Shown: positions 46,682 to 55,049 of the stretch, piece by piece
Layout of the letters: each line of letters opens with the position of its first letter
How positions within the stretch are numbered: position 1 is the stretch's first letter
Origin: Piscinibacter sp. XHJ-5
GTDB lineage: Bacteria; Pseudomonadota; Gammaproteobacteria; Burkholderiales; Burkholderiaceae_C
DNA length: 64,000 nucleotides
Direction of reading: 5' to 3'
Assembly: GCF_029855045.1 (NCBI RefSeq)
Contig: NZ_CP123228.1
Span: 1,612,001-1,676,000, forward strand
The notes under the pieces: generated by a model
The model's input: the letters and a program-made list of their open reading frames with translations, nothing else
Told to the model about the DNA's origin: nothing
The model's database searches: none
Made by a program: the position numbers and the translations under genes

Positions 46682-48177
46682 TCCCTCGGGCCGCCCGTGT
46701 CCTGCTCGTGCTGCTGGCACTGGCGGCAAACGCTGCCTGGGCGGCCGACAAGGTGGTGGTGGGCTCCAAGCGCTTCACGGAGTCGTACATCCTTGGCGAG
46801 ATCGTGCGCCAGACCTTCCAGGACGCCGGCATCGCGGCCGAGCACAAGCAGGGACTGGGCAACACCGGCATCCTGGAACAGGCGCTGGCCAGCGGCTCGG
46901 TGGACGTGTACCCCGAATACACCGGCACCATCGTGCGCGAGTTGCTCAAGCGCGAAGGCAATCCCTCGCTGGCCGAGCTGAACGCCTGGCTGGCGCCGCG
47001 CGGCCTGAAGGCCGCCGTGCCGCTCGGCTTCAACAACACCTATGCGCTGGCGATGCGCGAGGAGCAGGCGCAGCGGCTCGGCATCGCGCGCATCTCCGAC
47101 CTCGCGAAGCCGCAGGCCGCCTCGCTGCGGCTCGGGCTGTCGCATGAATTCCTCGCGCGGGCCGACGGCTGGCCGGCGTTGAAGGCTGCGTACCAGCTGC
47201 CCCTGGCCGCGCCCGGCGGACTGGATCACGGCCTGGCCTACGACGCGGTCGCCGCCGAGCGCGTCGACCTGATCGACATCTACTCCACCGATGCGAAGGT
47301 GGGCCGCTTCAAGCTGCGCGTGCTGGACGACGATCGCGGCTTCTTCCCCAAGTACGACGCGGTGCTGCTCATGCGCGCGAGCCTCGATCCCGCGCCGCTG
47401 GCCAGGCTGCAGGGGCGCATCGACGAGAAGACGATGATCGATCTCAACGCCCAGGTCGAGCTCGACGGCGCGAGCTTCGCCGAAGCGGCGAAGCGATTCC
47501 TCGCCGGTGGCGCGGCCGCCGCGCGGTCCGGTGGACAAGGCTTCCTCGAGCGCCTGTTTGCGCCCGATTTCGGGCGCCTGGCCGCACAGCATCTGGCGCT
47601 GGTGTTCGGCTCGCTGCTGGCTGCGATCGTCGTCGGCGTGCCGCTCGGCATCGCCGCCTGGCGCTGGCCCCCCAGCAGCGGCGTGCTGCTCGGCGCCGTC
47701 GGCGCACTGCAAACCGTGCCGTCGATCGCGCTGCTGGCTTTCCTGATCGCGCTGGTGGGCGGCATCGGCCTCGTCCCGGCGGTGATCGCGCTGTTTCTCT
47801 ATGCGCTGCTGCCTATCGTCCGCAACACGCACACCGGGCTGTCCGGTGTTTCCAGCGGACTGCGCGACGCGGCTCTGTCGCTGGGGCTGACTCCGCGCCA
47901 GTCGCTGCGCCATGTGCAGCTGCCGCTCGCGATGCCGACGGTGCTGGCCGGCGTGAAGACCGCAGCCGTCATCAACGTCGGCACGGCAACGATCGCCGCG
48001 TTCATCGGGGCCGGCGGCTTCGGCGAGCGCATCGTCGCGGGCCTTGCCGTCAACGACACCTCGGCGATGCTCGCGGGCGCGTTGCCCGCGGCCGTGCTGG
48101 CGCTGCTGATGGAGGGGCTCTTCGGTGCGGTCGAACGCTGGGGACGGCGAGCGTTGCGCATTGCCCGCGCCGGCTGA
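46678..48177 (+). CDS. Fused substrate-binding/permease protein of glycine betaine-type ABC importer
   Basis: 499 residues. A signal peptide (ending AWAAD) leads into an OpuAC-like binding domain (VVVGSKRFTESYILGEIVRQ, GNTGILEQALASGSVDVYPE). From about residue 300, five or six membrane helices form an OpuCB/ProW-like permease with its EAA loop (DAALSLGLTPRQSLRHVQLP). Such fusions import quaternary amines. No ATPase gene is next to it, so the ATP-binding partner must be elsewhere. Coupled to the dehydrogenase gene by an ATGA overlap. Confidence 0.85.
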   Translation: MIPRAARVLLVLLALAANAAWAADKVVVGSKRFTESYILGEIVRQTFQDAGIAAEHKQGLGNTGILEQALASGSVDVYPEYTGTIVRELLKREGNPSLAELNAWLAPRGLKAAVPLGFNNTYALAMREEQAQRLGIARISDLAKPQAASLRLGLSHEFLARADGWPALKAAYQLPLAAPGGLDHGLAYDAVAAERVDLIDIYSTDAKVGRFKLRVLDDDRGFFPKYDAVLLMRASLDPAPLARLQGRIDEKTMIDLNAQVELDGASFAEAAKRFLAGGAAAARSGGQGFLERLFAPDFGRLAAQHLALVFGSLLAAIVVGVPLGIAAWRWPPSSGVLLGAVGALQTVPSIALLAFLIALVGGIGLVPAVIALFLYALLPIVRNTHTGLSGVSSGLRDAALSLGLTPRQSLRHVQLPLAMPTVLAGVKTAAVINVGTATIAAFIGAGGFGERIVAGLAVNDTSAMLAGALPAAVLALLMEGLFGAVERWGRRALRIARAG

Positions 48178-48207
48178 TCGCCGGCGTCCGGCTGCGACAA
48201 TCCCCGG

Positions 48208-49527
48208 ATGGATTTCGCGCTCTGGCTCACGCTCGCATTCGCCGCCGTCAATTTCCTCCTGATTCTCTGGATTGCGCTGCGCCGCGACGACGAGGCCAGC
48301 CCGGCTTTCGAGCGACTCGAGCGCGAGCTGCGTGAAGAAGTCGGACGCAGCGCACAGGGCACGCGCGTGGAGCTGGCCAACGCACTCGGCGTGTTCCAGC
48401 AGACCCTGCAGAGCGCGCTCGCCGGGCAGACATCGCAGGCGCAGGCGTCGCGAGAGGCGCAGGACCAGGCGCTCAGGCGCTTCTCCGATTCGCTGGGCGA
48501 GCAGCTGCGCGCCCTGTCCGATGCGAACGAGCGGCGCCTGGCCGAGGTGAGGACCACGGTAGAACAGCGCCTGGCCACGCTGCAGCAGGGCAACGAGCAG
48601 AAGCTGGAGCAGATGCGCGCCACGGTCGACGAGAAGCTGCACCAGACGCTGGAAGCGCGGCTGGGAGAGAGCTTCAAGCAGGTCGCCGACCGGCTCGAGC
48701 AGGTGCATCGCGGGCTGGGCGAGATGCAGCTGCTGGCCAAGGACGTCGGCTCGCTGAACCGCGTGCTGACCAACGTGAAGACGCGCGGCATCTTCGGCGA
48801 AGTGCAGCTCTCGGGCCTGCTGGAGCAGGTGTTCACCCCGGAGCAGTACGCGACCAACGTCGAGACCGTGCCTGCCAGCGGCGCCCGGGTCGAGTTCGCG
48901 ATCAAGCTGCCCGGCCGTCGCGAGGACAACAAGCCGCTGTGGCTGCCCATCGACTGCAAGTTCCCGCGTGAAGACTACGAGCGTCTGCTCGAGGCGCAGG
49001 ACCGCGCCGATCCGGCAGGAGTGGAGCAGGCCGGCCGTGCGATCGAGGTGAGGCTGCGCACGGAGGCGAAGGCGATTCGCGACAAGTACCTGGCGCCGCC
49101 GCACACCACCGACTTCGGCATCATGTTCCTGCCCACCGAAGGCTTGTACGCAGAGGCGCTGCGCCGGCCGGGCCTGGTCGAAGGCTTGCAGCGCGAGCTG
49201 AAGGTCATGCTCACCGGCCCGACCACGCTGCTCGCGACGCTGAGCAGCCTGCAGATGGGTTTTCGCACGCTCGCGCTCGAGAAGCGTTCGGCTGAGGTGT
49301 GGGAGGTGCTCGGCGCAGTCAAGACCGAGTTCCACAAATTCGGCGACGTGCTGGCGAAGACGAAGAAGAAGCTCGACGAGGCGAGCAACACCATCGACGC
49401 CGCGCAGCGGCGCACGCGCGCGATGACGCGCAGCCTCAAGTCCGTCGAAGCGGTTCCCGACGCGCGGGTGCAGGCTCTGATCCCGGGCCTGCTCGACGAG
49501 CCGGCCGACGACGAAGAGGCCGCTTGA
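48208..49527 (+). CDS. rmuC: DNA recombination protein RmuC
   Basis: 439 residues. An N-terminal membrane anchor (about 5-24), a long coiled coil (about 35-190) with repeated LAEVRTTVEQRLATLQQ-like heptads, and the RmuC core (KTRGIFGEVQLSGLLEQVFT, PLWLPIDCKFPREDYERL, TDFGIMFLPTEGLYAEALR). RmuC limits inversions at short inverted repeats and has a nuclease-like core. Lies 30 bases after the transporter gene. Confidence 0.93.
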   Translation: MDFALWLTLAFAAVNFLLILWIALRRDDEASPAFERLERELREEVGRSAQGTRVELANALGVFQQTLQSALAGQTSQAQASREAQDQALRRFSDSLGEQLRALSDANERRLAEVRTTVEQRLATLQQGNEQKLEQMRATVDEKLHQTLEARLGESFKQVADRLEQVHRGLGEMQLLAKDVGSLNRVLTNVKTRGIFGEVQLSGLLEQVFTPEQYATNVETVPASGARVEFAIKLPGRREDNKPLWLPIDCKFPREDYERLLEAQDRADPAGVEQAGRAIEVRLRTEAKAIRDKYLAPPHTTDFGIMFLPTEGLYAEALRRPGLVEGLQRELKVMLTGPTTLLATLSSLQMGFRTLALEKRSAEVWEVLGAVKTEFHKFGDVLAKTKKKLDEASNTIDAAQRRTRAMTRSLKSVEAVPDARVQALIPGLLDEPADDEEAA

Positions 49528-49594
49528 AGCCGGCAGCAGGGGTCCACGAAGGCGCACGAGCTCCGCGCGCGATGCCGGCCACGGAGGCTGCCGC

Positions 49595-50740
49595 TTGAGC
49601 TTTCCGCGACCGCTGATCGCGCTGATCCTCGGCCAGATCAGCCTGCACTCCTGCATGGCCGGCGTGCGCATGGCGGCGCCGCTGCAGGCACTGAAGCAGG
49701 GCCACAGCGAATGGGCGGTCGGCGTGCTCATGGCCTTGTTCGCGCTGGCGCCCATCGCACTGGCGCTGCCAGCGGGCCGCATGGCCGATCGCCACGGCTA
49801 CCACCGGCCGCTGTACTTCGCCGTCGCCCTGTCGCTGGCCGGCGGCATCGTGCCGGCGCTCACCAGCCACTATCTCGCCATGTGTCTTGCCGCGATGCTG
49901 ACCGGCGCGGGATCGAACGTCGGCTTGATCACCATCCAGCGAACCGCCGGCCGGATGGCCGCCGACAGCACCGAGCGCATGCGCGTGTTCAGCTGGCTGG
50001 GACTGGCGCCGGCGCTGGCCAACGTGGTCGGGCCGGTCACGGCCGGTGCGCTCATCGACCTCGCCGGCTTTCGCGCGGGCTTTGCGGCGCTGATGCTGAT
50101 GCCGCTCGCCGCGCTGGTGCCGGCGCGGCAGGTGCCGGTCGACACGCCTGCGGCACCGCCGGCGGCCGCGGCGCGGTCGCGCACGTCCTGGGAGCTGCTG
50201 AGCATTCCTTCGATGCGCCGGCTGCTGCTGGTCAATTTCCTGGTGTCCGCGAGCTGGGACATGCACACCTTCGTGCTGCCGATCTTCGGCCATGAGCGCG
50301 GCCTCAGCGCGTCGGCCATCGGCGCGATCCTGGGGCTGTTCTCGCTGGCGGTGGCGGGCGTGCGCCTGATCATTCCGATCGTGGCGCATCGGCTGAGCGA
50401 GTCGCAGGTGCTGAGCGGGGCGATGCTGGGCGTTGCGGCGGTCTACGCGGTCTACCCGCTGCTGCATTCGGCCTGGCTCATGGCGCTGGCCGCCGCATCA
50501 CTCGGGCTGGCGCTGGGCGCCGTGCAGCCGATGGTGATGTCCAGGCTGCACCACATCACGCCGCATGACCGTCACGGCGAGGCGATCGGTCTGCGCTCGA
50601 TGGCGCTGAACCTGTCGAGCACCGTCATGCCCTTGCTGTTCGGCGCCACTGGCGCGGCCATCGGCGCGGCCGCGCTGTTCTGGGTGATGGGGGGCCTGGT
50701 CGGCGCGGGCAGCGCCGTCGCCAGGCGCATGGGCGGGTAA
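49595..50740 (+). CDS. MFS transporter
   Basis: 381 residues, 12 membrane segments. The family loop between helices 2 and 3 appears as AGRMADRHGYHRP. The best start is the TTG at 49595, since GGAGG lies at 49583-49587 and the first helix follows at once. Substrate unknown; such proteins are usually drug or metabolite exporters. Follows rmuC by 67 bases. Confidence 0.82.
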   Translation: MSFPRPLIALILGQISLHSCMAGVRMAAPLQALKQGHSEWAVGVLMALFALAPIALALPAGRMADRHGYHRPLYFAVALSLAGGIVPALTSHYLAMCLAAMLTGAGSNVGLITIQRTAGRMAADSTERMRVFSWLGLAPALANVVGPVTAGALIDLAGFRAGFAALMLMPLAALVPARQVPVDTPAAPPAAAARSRTSWELLSIPSMRRLLLVNFLVSASWDMHTFVLPIFGHERGLSASAIGAILGLFSLAVAGVRLIIPIVAHRLSESQVLSGAMLGVAAVYAVYPLLHSAWLMALAAASLGLALGAVQPMVMSRLHHITPHDRHGEAIGLRSMALNLSSTVMPLLFGATGAAIGAAALFWVMGGLVGAGSAVARRMGG

Positions 50741-50772
50741 GGAACCACGAAGCCGCCGACTGTCGAGCCGGC

Positions 50773-51402
50773 CTAGAACCGGATTCCCGACGGCGAGGGT
50801 TGCACGGCCGGAGGCTGCTGCTCGACCGGCGCTGCGGGCGGCGGCACGGGCGTGCCTTGACGGCGCGTCACGGCGGGCGACTCGGTCAGTGGCGTCGCGG
50901 GCGGCGCCTGGTAGCTGGCAGGCAGCCGCGAGTCGCGCGGGTAGCCGGCGGAATCGAGGTACGAGTTCAGCGTCTCGCCCGCGAAGCCGCGCAGGACCTG
51001 GGCGCCTATGGTCACGGTGGGCGCATCGCGTCCTCCGGAGATGCGCATGAGTTCTTCTTCGTCCTGCCGCGTCACGATGAGCTTCTCGGCGAACGGCACG
51101 CCGCGCTGGCGCAGTGTCTGACGTGCCAGGTCGCAGGGCTCGCAGACCTTCAGCGCGTACAGCGTGACCGGATAGCGCTGCATCGCCTGTCGCAGCTCGA
51201 GGGGAAGCGCCGGCTCGCTGACGACGCTGGCGCTGCTGCCCGTCAGCCGGGTCACCTTGCTCCCGCTGTTGGGCGGCGGCGGCGTGTCGGTGTAGGTCAC
51301 CTTGCCGTCGGGTCCGACCACCTTGTACAGGGCATGGCTGGGCAACGCGACGAGCAGCGCCGCCAGCGCCATGGCCCAATCCCAACGAGCGGTCTTGTTC
51401 AT
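50773..51402 (-). CDS. Secreted glutaredoxin-like protein with DUF4124 domain
   Basis: 209 residues. A signal peptide (to SHA) is followed by a DUF4124 segment (LYKVVGPDGKVTYTDTPPPP), then a glutaredoxin-like fold with CEPC active site (LYALKVCEPCDLARQTL) and TVTIGAQVLRGF. The C-terminus is proline-rich. It probably acts as a periplasmic thiol-disulfide protein. Convergent with the MFS gene, and 46 bases downstream of prlC on the same strand. Confidence 0.78.
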   Translation of the reverse strand: MNKTARWDWAMALAALLVALPSHALYKVVGPDGKVTYTDTPPPPNSGSKVTRLTGSSASVVSEPALPLELRQAMQRYPVTLYALKVCEPCDLARQTLRQRGVPFAEKLIVTRQDEEELMRISGGRDAPTVTIGAQVLRGFAGETLNSYLDSAGYPRDSRLPASYQAPPATPLTESPAVTRRQGTPVPPPAAPVEQQPPAVQPSPSGIRF

Positions 51403-51448
51403 CTCGGTATTCCTTCCGCCCCCAATCTAACGGCCAGCCGGCGCCGAC

Positions 51449-53482
51449 TCAAGCCATGCCTTGGTGTCGCAGCAACGCATCGATGCGCGGCTCGCGCCCG
51501 CGGAAGGCCTTGAAGCTTTCCATCGCGGTGCGGCTGCCCCCCGCTTCGAGCACTGCTTCACGATAACGGCGACCGGTGTCCACGTTCAGCACCGTACCCG
51601 CCGTTTCGGCTGTTTCCTCGAAGGCGCTCCAGGCGTCGGCGCTCAGCACCTCGGCCCACTTGTAGCTGTAGTAGCCGGCCGAGTAGCCGCCGGCGAAGAT
51701 GTGCGAGAAGGTGTGCTGGAAGCGGTTGAAGGGCGGGGGCGGCATCACGGCCACCTCGCGGCGCACCTCGTCGAGCACGGCCTGGATGCGCTCCTCGCTG
51801 CCGGGCTCGCTGTGCAGCCGCATGTCGAACAACGCGAACTCCACCTGGCGCAGCGTCTGCAGTCCGCTCTGGAAGTTCTTGGCAGCCAGCATGCGGTCGA
51901 ACAGGCTGCGCGGCAGCGGGGCGCCGGAGTCCACATGCGCCGTGAGCCGTTTGAGCACGTCCCACTCCCAGCAGAAGTTCTCCATGAACTGGCTCGGCAG
52001 CTCCACCGCGTCCCACTCGACGCCCGAGATGCCCGCGACGCCGATGTCGTCCACCTGCGTCAGCATGTGATGCAGGCCGTGGCCGAATTCATGGAACAGC
52101 GTGGTCACCTCGTCGTGCGTCAGCAGCGCCGGCTTGCCTTGGAGGGGCGGGGTGAAGTTGCACACCAGGTGCGCAACCGGCGTCTGCAGCGAGCCTTCGG
52201 GTCGTGCCCAGCGCCCCCGCACGTCGTCCATCCAGGCGCCGGGTCGCTTGCCCGGTCGCGCGTAGGGGTCGAGGTAGAACTGGCCGACGAGCTGCGTGCC
52301 CCGCTCGATGCGGAAGAAGCGCACGCTGGGATGCCACACCGGCGCGCTGTCCGGCCGGATGCTCACCTCGAAGAGGGTCTCGACGATGCGGAACAGTCCT
52401 TCCAGCACCTTGGCCTCGGTGAAGTACTGCTTCACCTCCTGGTCGCTGAAGGCGTAGCGGGCCTCCTTGAGCTTTTCGCTCGCGTAGGCGATGTCCCACG
52501 ACTGCAGGTCGGCCAGCCCCAGCGAGTCGCGCGCGAAGTCGCGCAGCTCCTGCAGGTCGCGCTCGGCGTATGGCCGGGCACGGCGCGCCAGGTCGTGCAA
52601 GAAGTCCATCACCTGCCGCGGCGTGTCCGCCATCTTCGGCACCAGCGAGACCTCGGCGTAGTTGGCGTAGCCCAGCAGGCGCGCCTCCTCCTGCCGCAGC
52701 TTCAGCAGCTGGCGCATCGTGTCGCTGTTGTCGAGATCGGCGGGGCCGAGCTCGCTGGCGCGCGTGACGTGCGCCGTGTAGAGCTTCTCGCGCAAGGCGC
52801 GGTTGGCACCGTACTGCAGCACCGGGAAGTAGCTCGGGAAGTGCAGCGTCAGCTTGTGGCCGTCCTTGCCCTCGGCCTGGGCCGCGGCGCGCGACGCCTG
52901 CTTGACGTCTTCGGGCACGCCTTCGAGCTCTTCGAGGCTGGCGTAGCAAGCGTAGCCGTCGGTGGCGTCGAGCACGTGCTCCGAATACTTCTGCGCCAGC
53001 GCGGCCTGCTCTTCCTGCAGCTGCTGGAAGCGCTGCTTCGCTTCGCCTTGCAATTCGGCGCCCGACAGGACGAAGTCGCGCATCGCATTGGACAGCGCCT
53101 TGCGCCGCGCCGCGCTCAGCCGCTCGGCCGAAGGCGCACCGGCGACGGCCTTGTACTTCGCGTACAGCCGTTCGTCGGACGCATGGCGGGTGAACAGCTC
53201 CGTGACCTTCGGCAGCGCGGCGTTGTAGGCCGAGCGCAGCTCCGGCGTGTCGGCCACCGCGTTGAGGTGACCGACTGCGCCCCATGCGGACTTGAGCCGC
53301 TCGTCGGCGACATCGAGCACGGCCGACAACGCGTCGTAGTCCGGCGGCACGCCGGGGCCGACGGCCTTCTCCAGCGCTTCGTCGGCGTTCTTCAGGAGAA
53401 CCTCGACCGCAGGCTCGACGTGCTCGGGTCGGATCTGGTCGAAAGCCGGCAGGCCTTCGGACACCAGCAGGGGATTCATCAT
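51449..53482 (-). CDS. prlC: Oligopeptidase A (M3 metallopeptidase)
   Basis: 677 residues. The zinc motif HEFGH (in TLFHEFGHGLHHML) with a downstream Glu in ELPSQFMENF identifies an M3 thimet-type oligopeptidase. It degrades signal peptides and other short peptides in the cytosol. GGAGG lies just before ATG 53482 (a second ATG follows at 53479). It follows folD by 22 bases, so the two are co-transcribed. Confidence 0.93.
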   Translation of the reverse strand: MMNPLLVSEGLPAFDQIRPEHVEPAVEVLLKNADEALEKAVGPGVPPDYDALSAVLDVADERLKSAWGAVGHLNAVADTPELRSAYNAALPKVTELFTRHASDERLYAKYKAVAGAPSAERLSAARRKALSNAMRDFVLSGAELQGEAKQRFQQLQEEQAALAQKYSEHVLDATDGYACYASLEELEGVPEDVKQASRAAAQAEGKDGHKLTLHFPSYFPVLQYGANRALREKLYTAHVTRASELGPADLDNSDTMRQLLKLRQEEARLLGYANYAEVSLVPKMADTPRQVMDFLHDLARRARPYAERDLQELRDFARDSLGLADLQSWDIAYASEKLKEARYAFSDQEVKQYFTEAKVLEGLFRIVETLFEVSIRPDSAPVWHPSVRFFRIERGTQLVGQFYLDPYARPGKRPGAWMDDVRGRWARPEGSLQTPVAHLVCNFTPPLQGKPALLTHDEVTTLFHEFGHGLHHMLTQVDDIGVAGISGVEWDAVELPSQFMENFCWEWDVLKRLTAHVDSGAPLPRSLFDRMLAAKNFQSGLQTLRQVEFALFDMRLHSEPGSEERIQAVLDEVRREVAVMPPPPFNRFQHTFSHIFAGGYSAGYYSYKWAEVLSADAWSAFEETAETAGTVLNVDTGRRYREAVLEAGGSRTAMESFKAFRGREPRIDALLRHQGMA

Positions 53483-53504
53483 CGGCGACCTCCTTGATCG
53501 ACGG

Positions 53505-54365
53505 TCAGACCGCGGCGCCTGCCGCGCGTTCCGCGGACTCGACCGTGTTGACGAGCAACATCGCACGCGTCATCGGACCGACGCCGCCCGGCACCGGCGT
53601 GATCCAGCCGGCCACCTTCGAGACGCCGTCGAAGTCGACGTCGCCGCACAGCTTGTCCGCCTCGTTGCGGTTCATGCCGACATCGATCACGACGGCGCCC
53701 GGCTTGACCATGTCGGCCGTCAGCACATTGCGCTTGCCCACGGCCGCCACGACGATGTCGGCCTCGCGCGTGTGCGCCGCCAGATCGGGCGTGGCGCTGT
53801 GGCAGATGGTGACCGTGGCGTGGGCCTGCAGGAGCAGCATCGCCATCGGCTTGCCGACGATGTTGCTGCGTCCGATCACCACCGCGCGTTTGCCGCGCGG
53901 GCTGCAGCCGACGGCTTCCAGCATCTTCATGCAGCCGTAGGGCGTGCAGGGCCTGAAGCCCGGCTGGCCGATCATCAGCGCTCCGGCGCTCTGGACGCTG
54001 AAGCCGTCGACGTCCTTCTTCGGCGAGATGGCTTCGATGACCTTGTTCGCGTCGATGTGCGCCGGCAAGGGCAGTTGGACGAGGATGCCGTGGATGGCCG
54101 GATCGGTGTTGAGCGCATGGACGCGGGCCAGCAACTCGGCCTCGCTCAGCGAGGCATCGTACTTCTCGAGCACCGAGCGCATGCCGGTGCTCTCGCAGTC
54201 GTTGACCTTGTGCTTCACGTAGACCTGCGACGCCGGGTTGTCGCCGACCAGCACCACTGCGAGGCCGGGTTGCAGTCCGCGCGCTTTCAGCGCGGCGACG
54301 CGCTCCGCCACCTCCGCCCGGATCTTCTTCGCCAGTGCGTTGCCGTCGATCAGTTGAGCAGCCAT
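53505..54365 (-). CDS. folD: Methylenetetrahydrofolate dehydrogenase/cyclohydrolase
   Basis: 286 residues. Signature [14 protein letters not shown] with the catalytic Lys, PLPAHID, and [14 protein letters not shown] at the C-terminus. It interconverts 5,10-methylene- and 10-formyl-tetrahydrofolate for one-carbon metabolism. The ATG at 54365 gives the standard start [15 protein letters not shown]. Upstream lies a terminator that separates it from the two-component genes. Confidence 0.95.
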   Translation of the reverse strand: MAAQLIDGNALAKKIRAEVAERVAALKARGLQPGLAVVLVGDNPASQVYVKHKVNDCESTGMRSVLEKYDASLSEAELLARVHALNTDPAIHGILVQLPLPAHIDANKVIEAISPKKDVDGFSVQSAGALMIGQPGFRPCTPYGCMKMLEAVGCSPRGKRAVVIGRSNIVGKPMAMLLLQAHATVTICHSATPDLAAHTREADIVVAAVGKRNVLTADMVKPGAVVIDVGMNRNEADKLCGDVDFDGVSKVAGWITPVPGGVGPMTRAMLLVNTVESAERAAGAAV

Positions 54366-54385
54366 CGGAGCGTCCTTGAAAAGCA

Positions 54386-54409
54386 AAAGGCCGCTCGTCG
54401 GCGGCCTTT
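54386..54409 (-). terminator. Hairpin terminator after the response regulator gene
   Basis: AAAGGCCG (54386-54393) and CGGCCTTT (54402-54409) form an 8-bp stem; on the minus strand it is followed by TGCTTTTC. It ends the two-component transcript before folD. Confidence 0.75.
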
Positions 54410-54425
54410 GTCGTGGGAGATGCGG

Positions 54426-55049
54426 TTACGCCTTCGCCTGCGCGCCGAGCGCGATCTTGAGCAAGTCGGCGACGGTGTTGGCGTTGAGCTTTTCCATGAT
54501 GTTGGCGCGGTGCGCCTCCACCGTCTTGATGCTGATGCCCAGGTCGTCGGCGATCTGCTTGTTGAGCCGGCCCGCGACGATGCGCTCCAGCACCTGGGCC
54601 TCGCGGGTGGTGAGGCGCGACAGCAGCGCGTCGCGGCTGGCCGCCTCCTGGTGCTGGCTGAAGGCGGCGCGGGCCTGGTCGAGCATGCGCTCCACCAGGC
54701 CCAGCAGCTCTTCTTCCTTGAAGGGCTTCTCGATGAAGTCCATCGCGCCCTTCTTCATGGTGGTGACGGCCATCGGCACGTCGCCGTGGCCGGTGATGAA
54801 GACGATGGGCAGTGGCGAGCGGCGCTCCATCAGCCGGTCCTGCAGTTCCAGCCCGCTCATGCCGTCCATGCGGATGTCGGCGATCAGGCAGGCGACTTCG
54901 CGCGGGTCGAAGCGGGACAGGAAGGATTCCGAGGAATCGAAGCACTTGACCCGGTAGTCCTTGCCTTCGAGCAGCCACTGAAGGGAATCGCGAACCGCCT
55001 CGTCGTCATCGACGACATAGACCGTGCCTTTCTTCGGAATCAAGCTCAT
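54426..55049 (-). CDS. Response regulator, FixJ/NarL type
   Basis: 207 residues. An N-terminal receiver domain (VYVVDDDEAVRDSLQWL, IADIRMDGMSG with the acceptor Asp, EKPFKEEELL with Lys) and a C-terminal LuxR-type helix-turn-helix (LTTREAQVLERIVAGRLNKQ, SIKTVEAHRANIM). Matches FixJ-like regulators paired with PAS kinases. Coupled to its kinase gene by an ATGA overlap. Its targets are unknown; the PDH operon lies divergently beyond the kinase. Confidence 0.9.
   Translation of the reverse strand: MSLIPKKGTVYVVDDDEAVRDSLQWLLEGKDYRVKCFDSSESFLSRFDPREVACLIADIRMDGMSGLELQDRLMERRSPLPIVFITGHGDVPMAVTTMKKGAMDFIEKPFKEEELLGLVERMLDQARAAFSQHQEAASRDALLSRLTTREAQVLERIVAGRLNKQIADDLGISIKTVEAHRANIMEKLNANTVADLLKIALGAQAKA

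Noticed and set aside
46300..49782. A very long minus-strand open frame (about 1160 codons) opposite the dehydrogenase, transporter and rmuC genes
   Set aside because: It mirrors three well-recognised genes on the plus strand; its composition (Arg, Gln, His, Ala) is that of antisense frames in GC-rich DNA.
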